Assembly (NCBI GenBank): GCA_019096155.1
Contig: JAHCVI010000001.1
Location: 13,665,243-13,729,242, forward strand
DNA: 64,000 nt
Reading direction: 5' to 3'
From: Staphylotrichum longicolle
Taxonomy: Eukaryota > Ascomycota > Sordariomycetes > Sordariales > Chaetomiaceae
The position numbers were made by a program, and so were the translations under genes. Position 1 is the stretch's first letter; the number at the start of each line of letters is the position of its first letter. Below are positions 54,100 through 64,000 of this stretch, in pieces. Below the pieces are notes generated by a model, which was not told where the DNA came from, did no database searches, and saw nothing but the letters and a program-made list of their open reading frames with translations.

Positions 54100-54730
54100 G
54101 CGAAGCGGAATTGGTAAAACTGTATACAACATGCTTCAAATAATTATATTAAGAAAACCCCGGGGGGCGCCTATCTCCTTCCAATCTCTCGCTGTCGGGC
54201 TCCGAGAGAGTGGATCCCTTCCGGTCCGTGCCGCACAAAAAGTGGAGCAGGCCGGACCCGGCCTCGGCCCGCCATCCGGTCTACCCCGGCCGGGCATGAA
54301 ACAGGCAGACGAACAGGCTTCAAACGCTGCACGGCCGACAAAAGTGCCAAGGGCCTGGCCGTCATTTCAAAGCCGCCCACAAAGCGTCCAACAACACAGC
54401 CCCCGAATCGCAGCTCAACGCTGAGTTGGACCACGGGCCAAGACCGCATCCAAAACAAAACAACAGACACCACAATCGGCGCCCCGGTCAGAGGCCTGCG
54501 ATGCCATAGTCTGGAACCATGGTCCCGAGCAAGCCGTGTTTTGCCGCTCTGACGCACGACCGGGCACCTATAAGGACGGCATGCACCTGTGCCCCCTAAC
54601 ACCCGTCGATCACTTCTCCCACTTTCTGCCTCCGCTCAGCTCTCAACCGCGATCATCGGTCGATCCGAAGACACACTGAGAGTCCGAGGCCCCCCTTTGA
54701 ACTTCATCAACACTGAAAACTCTCTACACC
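54100..54730. other. Divergent intergenic region
   Basis: It contains a TATA-like box at 54569 and a leader of about 120 nt for the plus-strand gene. Nothing else is seen. Confidence 0.45.
54569..54574 (+). promoter_or_regulatory. TATA-like box of the Pro/Met-rich gene
   Basis: TATAAG lies 157 bases before the ATG at 54731, followed by a CT-rich leader. Confidence 0.4.
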
Positions 54731-55498
54731 ATGAATCGCTCACGCTACGTCCCCCACCCCGCCTACGCTATGAGCCCCTACCAGCCCCAGCCCTACGGCG
54801 CCATCCCGCCCCAATCCCAAATCCCCGGCATGATGCCCACCCAGCCGCTCTCCATGCCGCCATCAGCATACGGCAACGCCCCACCAAACATAGGCCAGTC
54901 TCCCATCCAAACCACCCTCTCGCCCAACGCCCTGTGGGCCGCCAACTTCGCCAACGGCCCCATCATCGAGGACCTCTGCGCGCCCCCACCGCCCATGGGC
55001 ATCCCGTCCGCCTCGCCGCCCATGTCCGCCTTCCCCCCGCCGCGCATGGCCATGGCCCCGATGCACCCGGGCGCCATGCCCCAGGTGCAAAACGTCTACG
55101 GCATCCGCCCGCACGCGCCGCACCCCTTCGCGCCGCCGGGGATCCAAATGCACCCGGGCCAGGCGGCGGCGGCTGCGGCGCAGATGCAGGGGATGCCCGC
55201 TGCGCGGGTCATGGGGACGTATCCGCCGTACACGGGCCAGCAGCACGGCATCGCGTACGCACCTGCGCCGAGGACGATGGATCCGAGCGCGGCGTTGATG
55301 GGGCGGCCGAGGCTGGAGACGGGGTTCCCAACGCCGGTGGGCGGCGGGCCGGGGAGTGGTGCTCTGGGAATGGGGCAGATGAACTCGCCTGGGGTGGGCA
55401 CGGTGTCGGACGCGGACGGGGTTCCGCCGTTGACGCCGGTGGAGGAGGCGCTGAGGGGGTTTTTGAGTCCCGATCTGGGGGATTTGGGGCATCCTTGA
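54731..55498 (+). CDS. Pro/Met/Ala-rich disordered hypothetical protein
   Basis: One exon of 255 residues with strong GC codon bias and a good start context (ACACCATGAA). The composition is Pro, Met, Ala, Gly and Gln-rich almost throughout, as in SYQPQPYG-like repeats near the start. Two less biased segments could bind partners: SPNALWAANFANGPIIEDLC (about 64-84) and the C-terminal VPPLTPVEEALRGFLSPDLG. No folded domain is seen. Proteins of this kind occur among transcription co-regulators and RNA-binding factors, but no function can be assigned. Confidence 0.65.
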   Translation: MNRSRYVPHPAYAMSPYQPQPYGAIPPQSQIPGMMPTQPLSMPPSAYGNAPPNIGQSPIQTTLSPNALWAANFANGPIIEDLCAPPPPMGIPSASPPMSAFPPPRMAMAPMHPGAMPQVQNVYGIRPHAPHPFAPPGIQMHPGQAAAAAAQMQGMPAARVMGTYPPYTGQQHGIAYAPAPRTMDPSAALMGRPRLETGFPTPVGGGPGSGALGMGQMNSPGVGTVSDADGVPPLTPVEEALRGFLSPDLGDLGHP

Positions 55499-55914
55499 TA
55501 TTGCAGGGGTGATATATGGTGTGAAGGAGAATTGGCTTAATGATTCGAAAAACTTTATGACTTGAATAGCGGGAGGGATGCCCATCATGAGGGGGATTGA
55601 TTGGTGTCAAGATTCATTGCGTCGGAGTCAGGCGTTTAGCATTGCACTGGATAGCATATCATCGCGAGATATCATTTTCGAGTCTGAATTGGAAAGAGAC
55701 TCAGCAGTGAGCCGCGTGCTTACAACTGATACAAAATTCATCCAGACTCGAACGTTTGCCCGCCCCCTAAATATGGTGAGAGACAGCATGTTCATCAAAC
55801 CAGTTCAAGACGCCTGCATCTCGTTTTCTTTCCCAGACCACCGCTATTTCCAAACCGCGAGTGAAAGAAAGACGGCAAGAGATGCAGTGCTTGCAGATCG
55901 ACTAAGGTATCCAG
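55499..55914. other. Intergenic region between convergent genes
   Basis: AT-rich 3' region, with no recognisable gene. Confidence 0.5.
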
Positions 55915-58021
55915 CTAGATAATCTTGATCGAGGTCCTGTTGTCCGTCATCGGCAAGACGGGCTCATAGTCCTGAAAGGCTCCGATCCTTTCGTAAGTTG
56001 GACCGTCCTCATCGATACGTCTCAAAACGAGCCAAAACCAATTGTCCTGCGACTCCATGATCCTTGCACAGCAGATCTCGTCCTCGCCTTTCCACAGCCA
56101 CTCGCCATTGTCATCGCACAACTGGACGTCTGGGACGAACCACAACGGCTCGAACTCGCCCACTCGAACCATGAACGACCCTTTCCCGAGCTGCTGCAAC
56201 CCAGCCCTGGGGCCCTTGATGCCCTCGGCCGCTGCAACTCGAATGTCTGTCCATGGCTTGTTGGGGACCAGGTACGGGTCCTCGGAGAAGCACAGTTCCG
56301 CCTTGACCACCTCCGCCGAGAGCATCAACCATGACTCGTTCCTCTTCACTTGGCCCCTCTCATCCTTTCCGGCTGGCACGCTCCGCACCTCGAGCACCTT
56401 GGCATGCACAACAGGGTTGGCCCACTCCGGCGGCCCAGCCAGCGGAATCCAGAAATGCACGGGATCATCCACCGACGCCCAGGACCACGAAGGCGCAGGT
56501 CGAGCATCGTCGATCCCCAGCCTCGGCAAGTCATTCACCCTGGTCCGCTCGAACAACAACGCCTCGGGAAGCACCTCCTCCCACTGCCCAGCGCGGTACC
56601 GCATCCCCAGCGCGCCCACCATCTCCTGCGCCACCCCCGAGAACGCCGGCAGCCGGTCCGCCGAGAACGTCAGCGCCGGCTCGTGTACTCCTCGACCATC
56701 TCCTGCCAGCGCGCGAGCAGCTTCTTCCTGCGCTTGGCCGCGCCAATCTTGCCGCTCTTCCCGACGCGGCACCCACGTGGAGCGCGGCATAATGCGACAC
56801 CTTGGGCGGCAGCTGGCCCGTCGTGTCGCGGCTGGCGTACGCGCCCATGTGCTTCGGCTGCGCCGACGCCTCGCGCACGCCGCCGCAGTCGCAGTCCAGC
56901 GTCTGCATGCACTCCCAAAAGACCTCCTGCGGCCCAAAGTGCAGCACGCGCGGCGCCAGCAGGCGCTCCTGGTAGCCCCAGGCGCGCGCGAGGAGGGGCA
57001 GGGAGGCCTGCTGCTTGGACGGGTCCGCGTAGTGGGAAAAGTCTGGGTGGACGGTGGCGAAGCGCAGGGACAGGCGGAGGTTCTTGCGCAGGGCCGCCGC
57101 CTCCGGGAAGAGGATGTCGATCGTCTCGGCGTCGGGCGGGTCGTCGGCCTGGATCCAGACCGCTTGCTTGCCGCGGAAGATGCCGCTGCTGGGCGAGGAA
57201 GAGGCGGTCGCGTAGACGGTGAGCCAGGAGTTGCGGTACACGGCGGCCATGCGGCTTGCTTCGAGCTCCCAGTCTGCGGCGCTGTCCTGGATGATGCACA
57301 GCGAATCGATCCAAAGGTAACGGATGCCCAACCGACGCGCAATGTGACAGGCGTCCCGAAAGGTGGCGGGCAGGTTGCCGATTGGGATCCCTGCCTTGTG
57401 CTGGTCGATGGTGGCGGTGGTGGTGGTTATGGGGTGCTCGCCGCCCCAGCTGTGGGACAGCGAGATGTACCGTCCAGTCTGGCCGGGGGACGACTCTACG
57501 AGTCGGATGCCCTCTGGCTCGCTGTCGCTGCCCTCTTTGTCGGTTGGGGCTTCCCCAAGATCGAGTACACGCGTGGGCAGCGCAGAAGGCTCATCGTTCC
57601 CGCAGAGCTTGTGGTTGGCCAGGCACTCCTGAATCCAGTTGTTCGCCTGCGTGAAGCTGCTTTCGGCGGACGTGTCCCCCGGTGGTTCATACGGCTGCGG
57701 CTCGTCTACCATGAACCAACGGTACTGCAGCTTGACCGTTTCGTCTGGACACGAGGCCTTAAGCGAGCCGTTTGGGTCGGCGTACACACTCATTTCGCGG
57801 CGGCGTTCGAACCGGAATGTGGCATCCTCGCCGAAACGGGCCTCGAGATCGGGAATGAGGTAGAGGAGTCCTTCCAGCAAGTTGGCGCAGTATGGACAGC
57901 CATCCTCCGCGTGGTCTTGGATTTCGGGCAAAGAGGACCACCGCTCTTGGAACTGTGCCCGGCAGAGTCCACAATTAGGGTCGCCGGCCGACGGCGGCAT
58001 GGGGTTGCCGTATCGCGACAT
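55915..58021 (-). pseudogene. HET-domain (heterokaryon incompatibility) protein with two frameshifts
   Basis: From the ATG at 58021 the first frame has a Cys-rich N-terminus (CGLCRAQFQERW and DGCPYCANLL) and then the HET motifs: YISLSHSWGG, NLPATFRDACHIARRLGIRY, LWIDSLCIIQDSAADWELEA, and RAWGYQERLLAPRVLHFG. Near 56760 coding moves to a second frame (GKSGKIGAAKRRKKLLARWQ, then EMVEEYTSR). Near 56676 it moves to a third (LTFSADRLPAFSGVAQEMVG), which runs to TAG at 55915. One lost G at each site explains both shifts. HET proteins trigger cell death after fusion of unlike strains. The C-terminal part includes APSWSWASVDDPVHFWIPLA, usual in this family. Both shifts could be sequence errors. Confidence 0.78.
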
Positions 58022-58457
58022 GGTGATGTGCTGACAGTAACAACGACTGAGATTTTAAACAGAGCATGACCAGTGGGTGGGCTCCACATCCGTTATATAC
58101 ACGGCAGCCCCTGCCCCTGAACTGCAGGGTTCGGCGGATAGACAGGCCGACTGACGCAGAAAGGCTCGGGACTAGCTCATGCAGGTTTAGCCCCCAAGCC
58201 CGTTGAGGAGTCGAGTCTTGTTGGAAACATGAGCGATTACGCGCATTGTCAGATATCTCGAATAGGTATGTCCAGCTAACAAGGTACCAGATAAAACCAA
58301 CAGGGAACCTGTCTTGGCTGTGGCTTCTCAACGCCTTGGAGCGCCTTATGATCGACGCTTCTCCCTTCTTCTGGGCAACTTAAATGTACACTTCTCAAAT
58401 ACCAATGTTCTTGCCCCTGATACACGTGGTAATACAGTTGCTGACCACGCTACCTAG
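58022..58457. other. Intergenic region
   Basis: Promoter side of the HET gene and original 3' side of the LGFP gene. Nothing else is seen. Confidence 0.5.
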
Positions 58458-58703
58458 TTACAAGAGAGAGAAAGCAGTACCAGCAATTCCAGCAGCTCGG
58501 ACAAGGAGCTCAATCAAAGCTCCAACACGCACATTCACCTGTGCATTTGTACGCAAACTGCGATTGGAAGCCGCAATAGCCCTCCAGTTCCTAGCCAACT
58601 CGACGCGGTCTGACTGATGCGTAAAGTTGTCCTGTCGATCGCCACTACCCAGGGTGCCAGAGATGTGGCCCGAGTGGCTCACCGACCACGACTGGTTATC
58701 CGC
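58458..58703 (-). other. Detached C-terminal segment of the LGFP-repeat gene
   Basis: If one copy of the adjacent 83-bp duplication is ignored, the LGFP frame continues here without a stop as ADNQSWSVSHSGHISGTLGS through RVELARNWRAIAASNRSLRT to TAG at 58458. This was probably the native C-terminus, about 80 residues, now out of frame. Confidence 0.65.
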
Positions 58704-58869
58704 GTCGACAAGGACGCAAGCCACGGCGTAATTGTAGTCGATCAGACCCGAGTCGTGGAACCCTCCCCGAAATGTCGTATGTCCACGTCGACAAGGACGC
58801 AAGCCACGGCGTAATTGTAGTCGATCAGACCCGAGTCGTGGAACCCTCCCCGAAATGTCGTATGTCCAC
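58704..58869. repeat. Exact 83-bp direct tandem duplication inside the LGFP gene
   Basis: Bases 58704-58786 and 58787-58869 are identical over all 83 positions. Because 83 is not a multiple of 3, the second copy shifts the reading frame and creates the present stop at 58742. Confidence 0.93.
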
Positions 58870-59842
58870 CCGAGGTGATGGTCAGGGCGACCCAGCCACC
58901 GGCAGCGACTCCTGATGGAAAGACAATGTTGATACCCCCCCAGGAAACCTCGCCCGGAAGCGCACCGGGTATGACGTGTGCGCCCGTGGCGGGCGACCAG
59001 TAGATGGACCCGCCTTTGTTGAAGTCGTTGTAGCGTCCACCGTGATCCCCCGCGGATGACTCGTCGGTGATGGGATATCCAAGCATGCCAGGTTCGCCGC
59101 CTGTGGATTTCCACTTGAGGAAGATCTCGCCATAGATCAAGAAGGCACCACGGCTTGAGGTCCAGTAAACTGCGCCGGTCGGGCTACCGTTCTTTGCAAA
59201 GTTGTTGTAACGACACTTGCCATCGGGGGTCGAGGTCTCGTCAGTGATCGGGTAGCCGAGCCCACTGTCTTCGCCGCCATTGGCTTTCCACTTCAACCAG
59301 ATGGAGCCGTAAATCAAGAATGCACCGAGGCTTTGGGTGTAATAGATCGATCCGGTGGGGTTGCCGTCAAGCGCAAAGTCGTTGAAGCGACACTGGCCAT
59401 CAGGCGTCGACGTCTCATCCGTGACCGGATAGCCGAGGTTGCTGGTCTCTCTGCCGATGGCTTTCCATTTCAGCCAGATGACACCGTAGATGAGAAACGC
59501 CCCGTTCTGCGAGGTCCAGTAGATGGAACCCGTGTCGGCTCCATTGATTGCAAAGTCGTTGTAACAGCCCTTGCCGTCTTGAGTGCCGGTTTCATCCGTC
59601 TTTGGGTAGCCCAGGTTGCTCTTCGGCCCTCCTGCTGCCATCCATTTCTGATAGATTTGGCCGTAAATGACATGTGCTCCCTCTGTCCCCGTCCAATAAA
59701 TGGAGCCTCCGGTGTAGTTGATATGATACCCGAGAGTGCCGCCAATCCCAATGTCTTGAGTGAGGTCAGTTGTTGCCCGGCCGAGAAATCCAGCCTCTCC
59801 GCCGAGCTGTCTGTATTTCTCTGCGATTGCTTGCGATGCCAT
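58742..59842 (-). CDS. LGFP-repeat protein (C-terminally truncated)
   Basis: One exon of 366 residues. Five LGFP-type repeats of about 52 residues span 8-285. They are recognised by YRQLGGEAGFLGRATTD, SNLGYPKTDETGTQDG, SNLGYPVTDETSTPDG, SGLGYPITDETSTPDG and GMLGYPITDESS, each followed by a GSIYWT and GAHVIYG/GAFLIYG strand pair. A distinct C-terminal domain begins near 290 (INIVFPSGVAAGGWVALTIT) and is cut off by the 83-bp duplication, so the last 14 residues are frameshifted. LGFP repeats are best known from actinobacterial wall proteins and lysins. No signal peptide is visible at the start MASQAIAEKY, so location is unclear. Confidence 0.85.
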   Translation of the reverse strand: MASQAIAEKYRQLGGEAGFLGRATTDLTQDIGIGGTLGYHINYTGGSIYWTGTEGAHVIYGQIYQKWMAAGGPKSNLGYPKTDETGTQDGKGCYNDFAINGADTGSIYWTSQNGAFLIYGVIWLKWKAIGRETSNLGYPVTDETSTPDGQCRFNDFALDGNPTGSIYYTQSLGAFLIYGSIWLKWKANGGEDSGLGYPITDETSTPDGKCRYNNFAKNGSPTGAVYWTSSRGAFLIYGEIFLKWKSTGGEPGMLGYPITDESSAGDHGGRYNDFNKGGSIYWSPATGAHVIPGALPGEVSWGGINIVFPSGVAAGGWVALTITSGGHTTFRGGFHDSGLIDYNYAVACVLVDVDIRHFGEGSTTRV

Positions 59843-61872
59843 GTGGACAGCGAATTTTATGCAATGCAGGGGGGAGTTGTTAAGTTCTCAGTGCCTAGGT
59901 TCAAAATAAGCAGACGACGACAGGTTCTGCGCAAACATGTAATCCACGGAGGAACGCACAAGGTGCCGAGACGTCGAAGGAAACAACAAACCGTGTTATA
60001 TCACCTCCGCTCAATACCTGATTAGTGTCGCGTTCCCAGGGTTCTATTTGTTGTAATTCCTCATCATATCAGATGTACCAAAATCAAACTAGACCATCGT
60101 GAGGTAGCATGAGTTAATTATTGCGGAGAAGAAGAATGTGACAAGGCCGGGTTTGTGTGTGTGGGTGTCATGGCATGTACAGATACGAGCAAGATCTCAG
60201 AGCAGGGATACGGAAGGGGGACAGTGGCGAGGAGACACTGCATCTCTGCCCATGAGACGCATCTCGCCCTTCATTAAGAGAGAGCTTGCTTCTCAGCAAT
60301 ACGACTGTCTCGTAGTTGTAATGCCGAAGTATTTCTGACGTTCGGTGCCAGCAAGCTTGGTTGGAGGAGGAGTTTGACATCGGGTTACCCTTCACTCGCC
60401 ACCACCAAAAGATGAGATTCCGATGAGGTTGTCATGAGCGAACCACTGCGAGAACGACAAGTGGGACGAGATGAGACATGAATGTTTCTTGACGTATAAA
60501 GGTAATATAGGTTGCCAAACTGGCGGAAAGTTCTAGGTGTTTTATTTTTAGCGAGCTTCCTGTTGGCACAACAGAACTTCAACTTTTGACTACGAGACCA
60601 CGAGACCAGGGGGAAGTGGGGATCGCTAATTATAACCATCTTTAGACGTATCACATGTTCACTTGCGGCAGGTTCCATATGGTTTGCATCCATTAACCGA
60701 CCCTCCAAGTGCGATACTCAAGTCACCCGACATCACGTCTCCGTTGCTTCAACATACCAGACCCGAGATGAGATCGGCATTCCGAATTTTTTGTTGGACC
60801 GATATTGGCCCCCGTTTGAATGAAGCCCGACCCGTGATTCAGGCCCTTGGTCATCAATGTTGTCATAGTGAACAAGTGTGAACACGCCTCACACACCCAA
60901 ACACCGCACCTTACCCCGTCGTGGTGTCTCTAACCTAAGGGAGGGAGGCGTCAGAAGACAGGAAGAGGCAGCTTCACCAAGCTGTAGCTCGTGTTGGTTC
61001 TAGAAAGATCACCTACGCGCATCGGATCCAAGGAGGAGCACTCGTGTCTGGCACTCTGGTCAAGAATCAATAAGACGCGACCCGCGCCCTGGAACCCGTA
61101 AAGAGGCAAAAAGCTTCGTGACTAATGTCTAAGGAAAGACACCTCCGTGCCGCCTTGCCCCTGAACTCATGATTGGGGGCAGCCCTGGGTCTCAAAGACA
61201 GCTCCTTGGAAAAGTTCCTCCCAAATCGCGACAAAATGCAAAACGAAACGCTCCCCTCTCTCTGGTCAGTAGACCCTCTCTTAAACGGGGTGGTTTTAAT
61301 GAGACCCCTTGAGTCTTTCACCTGTCACCAACAGCCAGTGTTTGGGGGATCAAGAGTGGCAGAGGAATCAGGCTTGGCTCTCAGCTGAGCCAAACTCCTG
61401 GCGGTCAGCCCCCTGACTGTGGACCTCAATTCCGCCCAGACCAGGCAGGGTCTGTGATGCCCCGGTTTCGACATTTGACAATGAAAAAAGGCAGGTCCAT
61501 CACGTCAAATGTAAGGCGCTTGTAGGAGTGGCCAAAACCGCGGGATTATGAGGCCATGCGCCGGCCAAAATAGTGTCCAGACCGCGCGGCATATGTTGTC
61601 TTAATGGCAAACGGGTATGTCGGCGATGGACCACCGACCGCCAGGCAACCTCTCAACAGGTACAGTGTTCAGCAAATCGCGGCGCTGCCTGTAAGCGTTG
61701 CTGCCTAAATGTACATATCATCCTTCCCCTTAATTTCCGCGAGTTTTGAGCAGGAACATCGAAATCTTTCAACGTCCAATCTTCCGATACTGCCATCTCC
61801 TCTTCTCAGTCGATCCCCCTTGATCTCATTCCTCTCACTTGAACTCGACCAGACACCGCACCATCACTCAAT
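59843..61872. other. Gene-poor region
   Basis: 2.0 kb with no family-like exon. A frame on the minus strand at 60385-60708 has no bias or domain. The last 150 bases are a pyrimidine-rich leader for the next gene. Confidence 0.45.
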
Positions 61873-62791
61873 ATGACTGCTCAGGATGTGACCGACCTTG
61901 AGATTAATGAGAACACCATCTGGTCAACGAACAGGCTTTATCTCAGCCTCCTAGAAACCTTCCCCAAATATGTCGCAAATTTCCAAGCCAAATGGAATGA
62001 CTGGCAACAAGACATTTCCGCCACGGAGTTCGCGCCCCTTGATCACCCTCTCCTTTACCCACCCATTAACCTCCCTTCAGCCCATCAGTCTGGTCCTCAG
62101 TCGCCTCCTTCACGGCGCTGACCGCGCTCGGCCCCAAAATCACGCCCCTCGTCGTCTACCAACTGGCTTTGAACCCAGACGACGACGCGGCCGTGCATCT
62201 CTGTATCTTTCCCCGTTTCTCTTTCTCCCCCCTTTCCCCTATTTTACTTCCCTAACTCTCTTCCCCCCAGATACAACAATCGAAACCGACGCCCTCTACC
62301 TCCCCTCCACCCCCGAGCCCAGCACCCCCGACCCCAGCACCACTCCCGCCACCACTACCATGTCCCGCGGGCAGCAAATCCTGAGCCTGTCCTTCGAGCG
62401 CAACCGCGCGGTGCGCAACGCCCTCGCCGACTTTGCCGAGCGCTGCGAGCGCGTCTCGCGCTTCCACAGCTCGTCGGCCATGCTCACCGAGTGCGCCGAG
62501 TACGACGCGCTGCTCGCGTTCGGGCCGAGCATCATCCCGCACGTGATGCTGCAGTACGCGCGCGACGTCGAGATGAGCCAGCAGGGCGGTGGTGGTCAGA
62601 CAAGCGCGAGCGGGATCGGCCGCGGGACGCTGCTCTGGTACGAGCTGCTGCATGAGCTGGTGTGGGGCCACAAGACGGCGCTGCGGACGGTGCGGTTGGG
62701 GGAGGTTTATGCGCGGTGGGAGGCATGGTTTCAGGAAGGGTTGGCGGTGGAGGGTGCGCCGAGGTTTAGCGGGGAGGATGCTATGGTCTGA
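61873..62791 (+). CDS. Hypothetical three-exon protein, helical
   Basis: Exons 61873-62027, 62081-62202 and 62271-62791 give 265 residues. The second intron (GTATCT...CCCCAG) is clear. The first (53 nt, GTTCGC...TTCAG) has a weak donor but joins WNDWQQDISAT to DPSVWSSVASFTALTALGPK, which reads as one fold. Exon 2 continues ITPLVVYQLALNPDDDAAVH. The last exon has LSFERNRAVRNALADFAERC, YDALLAFGPSIIPHVMLQYA and TLLWYELLHELVWGHKTALR. The two 'LGPKITPLVV' and 'FGPSIIPHVM' segments look like repeated helical units, as in HEAT-like proteins. No known family is recognised. The Pro/Thr linker between the units is low complexity. Confidence 0.65.
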
Positions 62792-63184
62792 TGGGGGCGG
62801 TTTGTGAGATTTCGGGGACGGGGTTGATATTTCTGAGATGTGCCGGAATAGAGAGATTTCCTTTTCGTTCTGTGTCAAAGACAAGCCGTCGACTCGTTGG
62901 AGTCGTGATGTTTCCTGGATGAGAGTCTGCGTAAAGACGCCGCATGGTATTTTCAGTACAGACATTATTGAGCAATTGGAAAGCGTCTAAACTAGGATTT
63001 ATCACAGGCATCGTTTGGTTCCAGTTGTTGGGCCAAGCTTTCGAGAATGGGCCGGACAACCTCACACGTTCAGCGACGAAAGCAATACTCTACAAACGCT
63101 CATGGGGGGCGGGGGGCGGTTGGAAGACCGCAACCAAGCAAGATTTCACATCTTGAAACCATTAATACACCATGCCTCGCCTTG
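62792..63184. other. Intergenic region between convergent genes
   Basis: AT-rich. No gene or repeat recognised. Confidence 0.5.
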
Positions 63185-64000
63185 TCAATGTTCGTGTCTG
63201 ACAGGATTGAGGTCCCTAAATTCCCCTCTCAAGCTCTCGATGCCCTCCTTCCTGACCTCCTCCACAAGCTTTGCCACCTCGGGTGCAATGACCCCCTCAT
63301 CAAATCCAAAGTATTTATACGCATCCTTACCCGGCCAAACTCTTGCCAAAGGTGGACATGGAGAACCCCGCGTCGGCATACCTCTCCCACCCATTCACGG
63401 CATAGGCCTCAATGACCACTCGGGGCGTATTTGAGCGGTATCTCAGAACCTGGCGTTTGTACTCGAGGGCTGGGCGTCGAAGAGGCGCTGGCACGGGAAC
63501 GAGACGATCCGCGCTGTGATGCCGTACTTTTCCTGGAGGACCTCGCGGGTCTTGACGGCGAAGGTCATCTCATCCGACGCCAATGAGCGTGACGTCTGCG
63601 TTCTCTGCTTCGATGAAGACGTAGGCGCCCTTCTGCACGCCCTCGCGGCTTGAATATTGGGGTATTGTTCAAGGTTTTTGGCGGGAGAGGGAGATGATGC
63701 TGGGGGTGTTATTTGCGTCGAGAGCGGCGACAAACGCCCCTGCCGTTTCCTCGGTGTCGCACGGGCGAATGTAGAGAATTGGGCATCGAACGGTATAGGG
63801 CGGGGAGGGCGATGGGTTGGTGGGTTGGGCCATCCTCGCCGGTTCCGATGGAGTCGTGCGTGGCGATGTGGATGGCTTGGAGGTTCTGGAGAGCGCCCAT
63901 GCGGACGCCCGGCGCGGCATACTAGCGATGTTAGACGCAGACTTGTTACGTGGGTTGTTTGGAAACCGGCTTACGATGTAGAACATGAAAAAGCTAGAGG
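63185..64000 (-). pseudogene. Transketolase / dihydroxyacetone synthase remnant (5' end outside window)
   Basis: Read leftward from the right edge, the pieces follow the C-terminal half of a transketolase of the dihydroxyacetone synthase type. FMFYI is joined by a normal intron (63972-63918) to YAAPGVRMGALQNLQAIHIA and THDSIGTGEDGPTHQPIALP. Then come LYIRPCDTEETAGAFVAALD, SIISLSRQ, EGVQKGAYVFIEAENADVTL, EMTFAVKTREVLQEKYGITA, VVIEAYAVNGWERYADAGFS and KDAYKYFGFDEGVIAPEVAK, ending near RDLNP with stop at 63185. These lie in alternating frames: at least six shifts are needed within 750 bp, and several are not in homopolymers. The thiamine-site motif THDSIGTGEDG is intact. The family makes dihydroxyacetone or exchanges two-carbon units; this copy should be non-functional. 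Confidence 0.8.

Noticed and set aside
58704..58869. Duplicated 83-bp unit as a newly born intron
   Set aside because: The unit has no AGGT site that could provide matching 5' and 3' splice sites, and only one AG on the coding strand.

Overview
The window is nuclear DNA of a filamentous ascomycete (Pezizomycotina, most likely Sordariomycetes). The reasons are the short GT-AG introns (mostly 49-125 nt) with CTAAC or CTGAC branch sites, and fungal-only families: Zn2Cys6 regulators, a HET-domain protein, an RTA1 exporter, a Pth11-type rhodopsin-domain protein and a microbial opsin. There is no operon structure. I found no tRNA, rRNA, CRISPR array or intact transposon. Gene models were spliced by hand from reading frames, splice sites and protein family patterns; no search was run.

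Layout. 0-7.4 kb: the 3' end of a probable transcription factor, a secreted DUF3237 protein, a large glycosylated multi-pass membrane protein and a small tail-anchored protein. 7.4-12 kb: a long gene-free stretch in front of a sugar transporter (12-13.8 kb). 15.5-21.5 kb: a core MetE-like methyltransferase, a gelsolin-repeat protein, a five-exon rhodopsin-domain protein and a secreted NMT1/SsuA-like solute-binding protein. 21.5-26 kb is sparse and holds only an 81-residue secreted protein made of four GRSGYN repeats. 26-32.7 kb: a GH78 rhamnosidase-like enzyme, and a Upc2-like Zn2Cys6 regulator divergent from an RTA1 exporter. 33-40.4 kb: a probable hydroxy-acid (tartrate) utilisation cluster, with tartrate/D-malate dehydrogenase divergent from a glycerate kinase homologue, then an ACS-family anion transporter and a frameshifted regulator. 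41-50.5 kb: an unknown protein, a short Zn2Cys6 protein with a 14-nt micro-exon, a mitochondrial PP2C phosphatase, an acidic unknown protein, a retinal-binding opsin, and a small protein whose six cysteines all lie in Cys-Pro motifs. 52-64 kb: low-complexity unknown proteins, a frameshifted HET protein, an LGFP-repeat protein cut short by an exact 83-bp tandem duplication, a three-exon unknown gene, and a heavily frameshifted transketolase/dihydroxyacetone synthase remnant running off the right edge.

What works together. The clearest functional grouping is 33-40 kb. Tartrate dehydrogenase can yield glycerate, glycerate kinase feeds it into glycolysis, and ACS-family carriers import such organic anions. 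The most unusual single loci are the GRSGYN repeat peptide (23.5 kb), the Cys-Pro repeat protein (50.1 kb), the opsin with Asn at the proton-donor site (48 kb) and the duplication-broken LGFP gene (58-60 kb). Several genes near 39 kb, 57 kb and 63 kb carry single-base frameshifts, so either pseudogenes or local sequence errors must be considered there.
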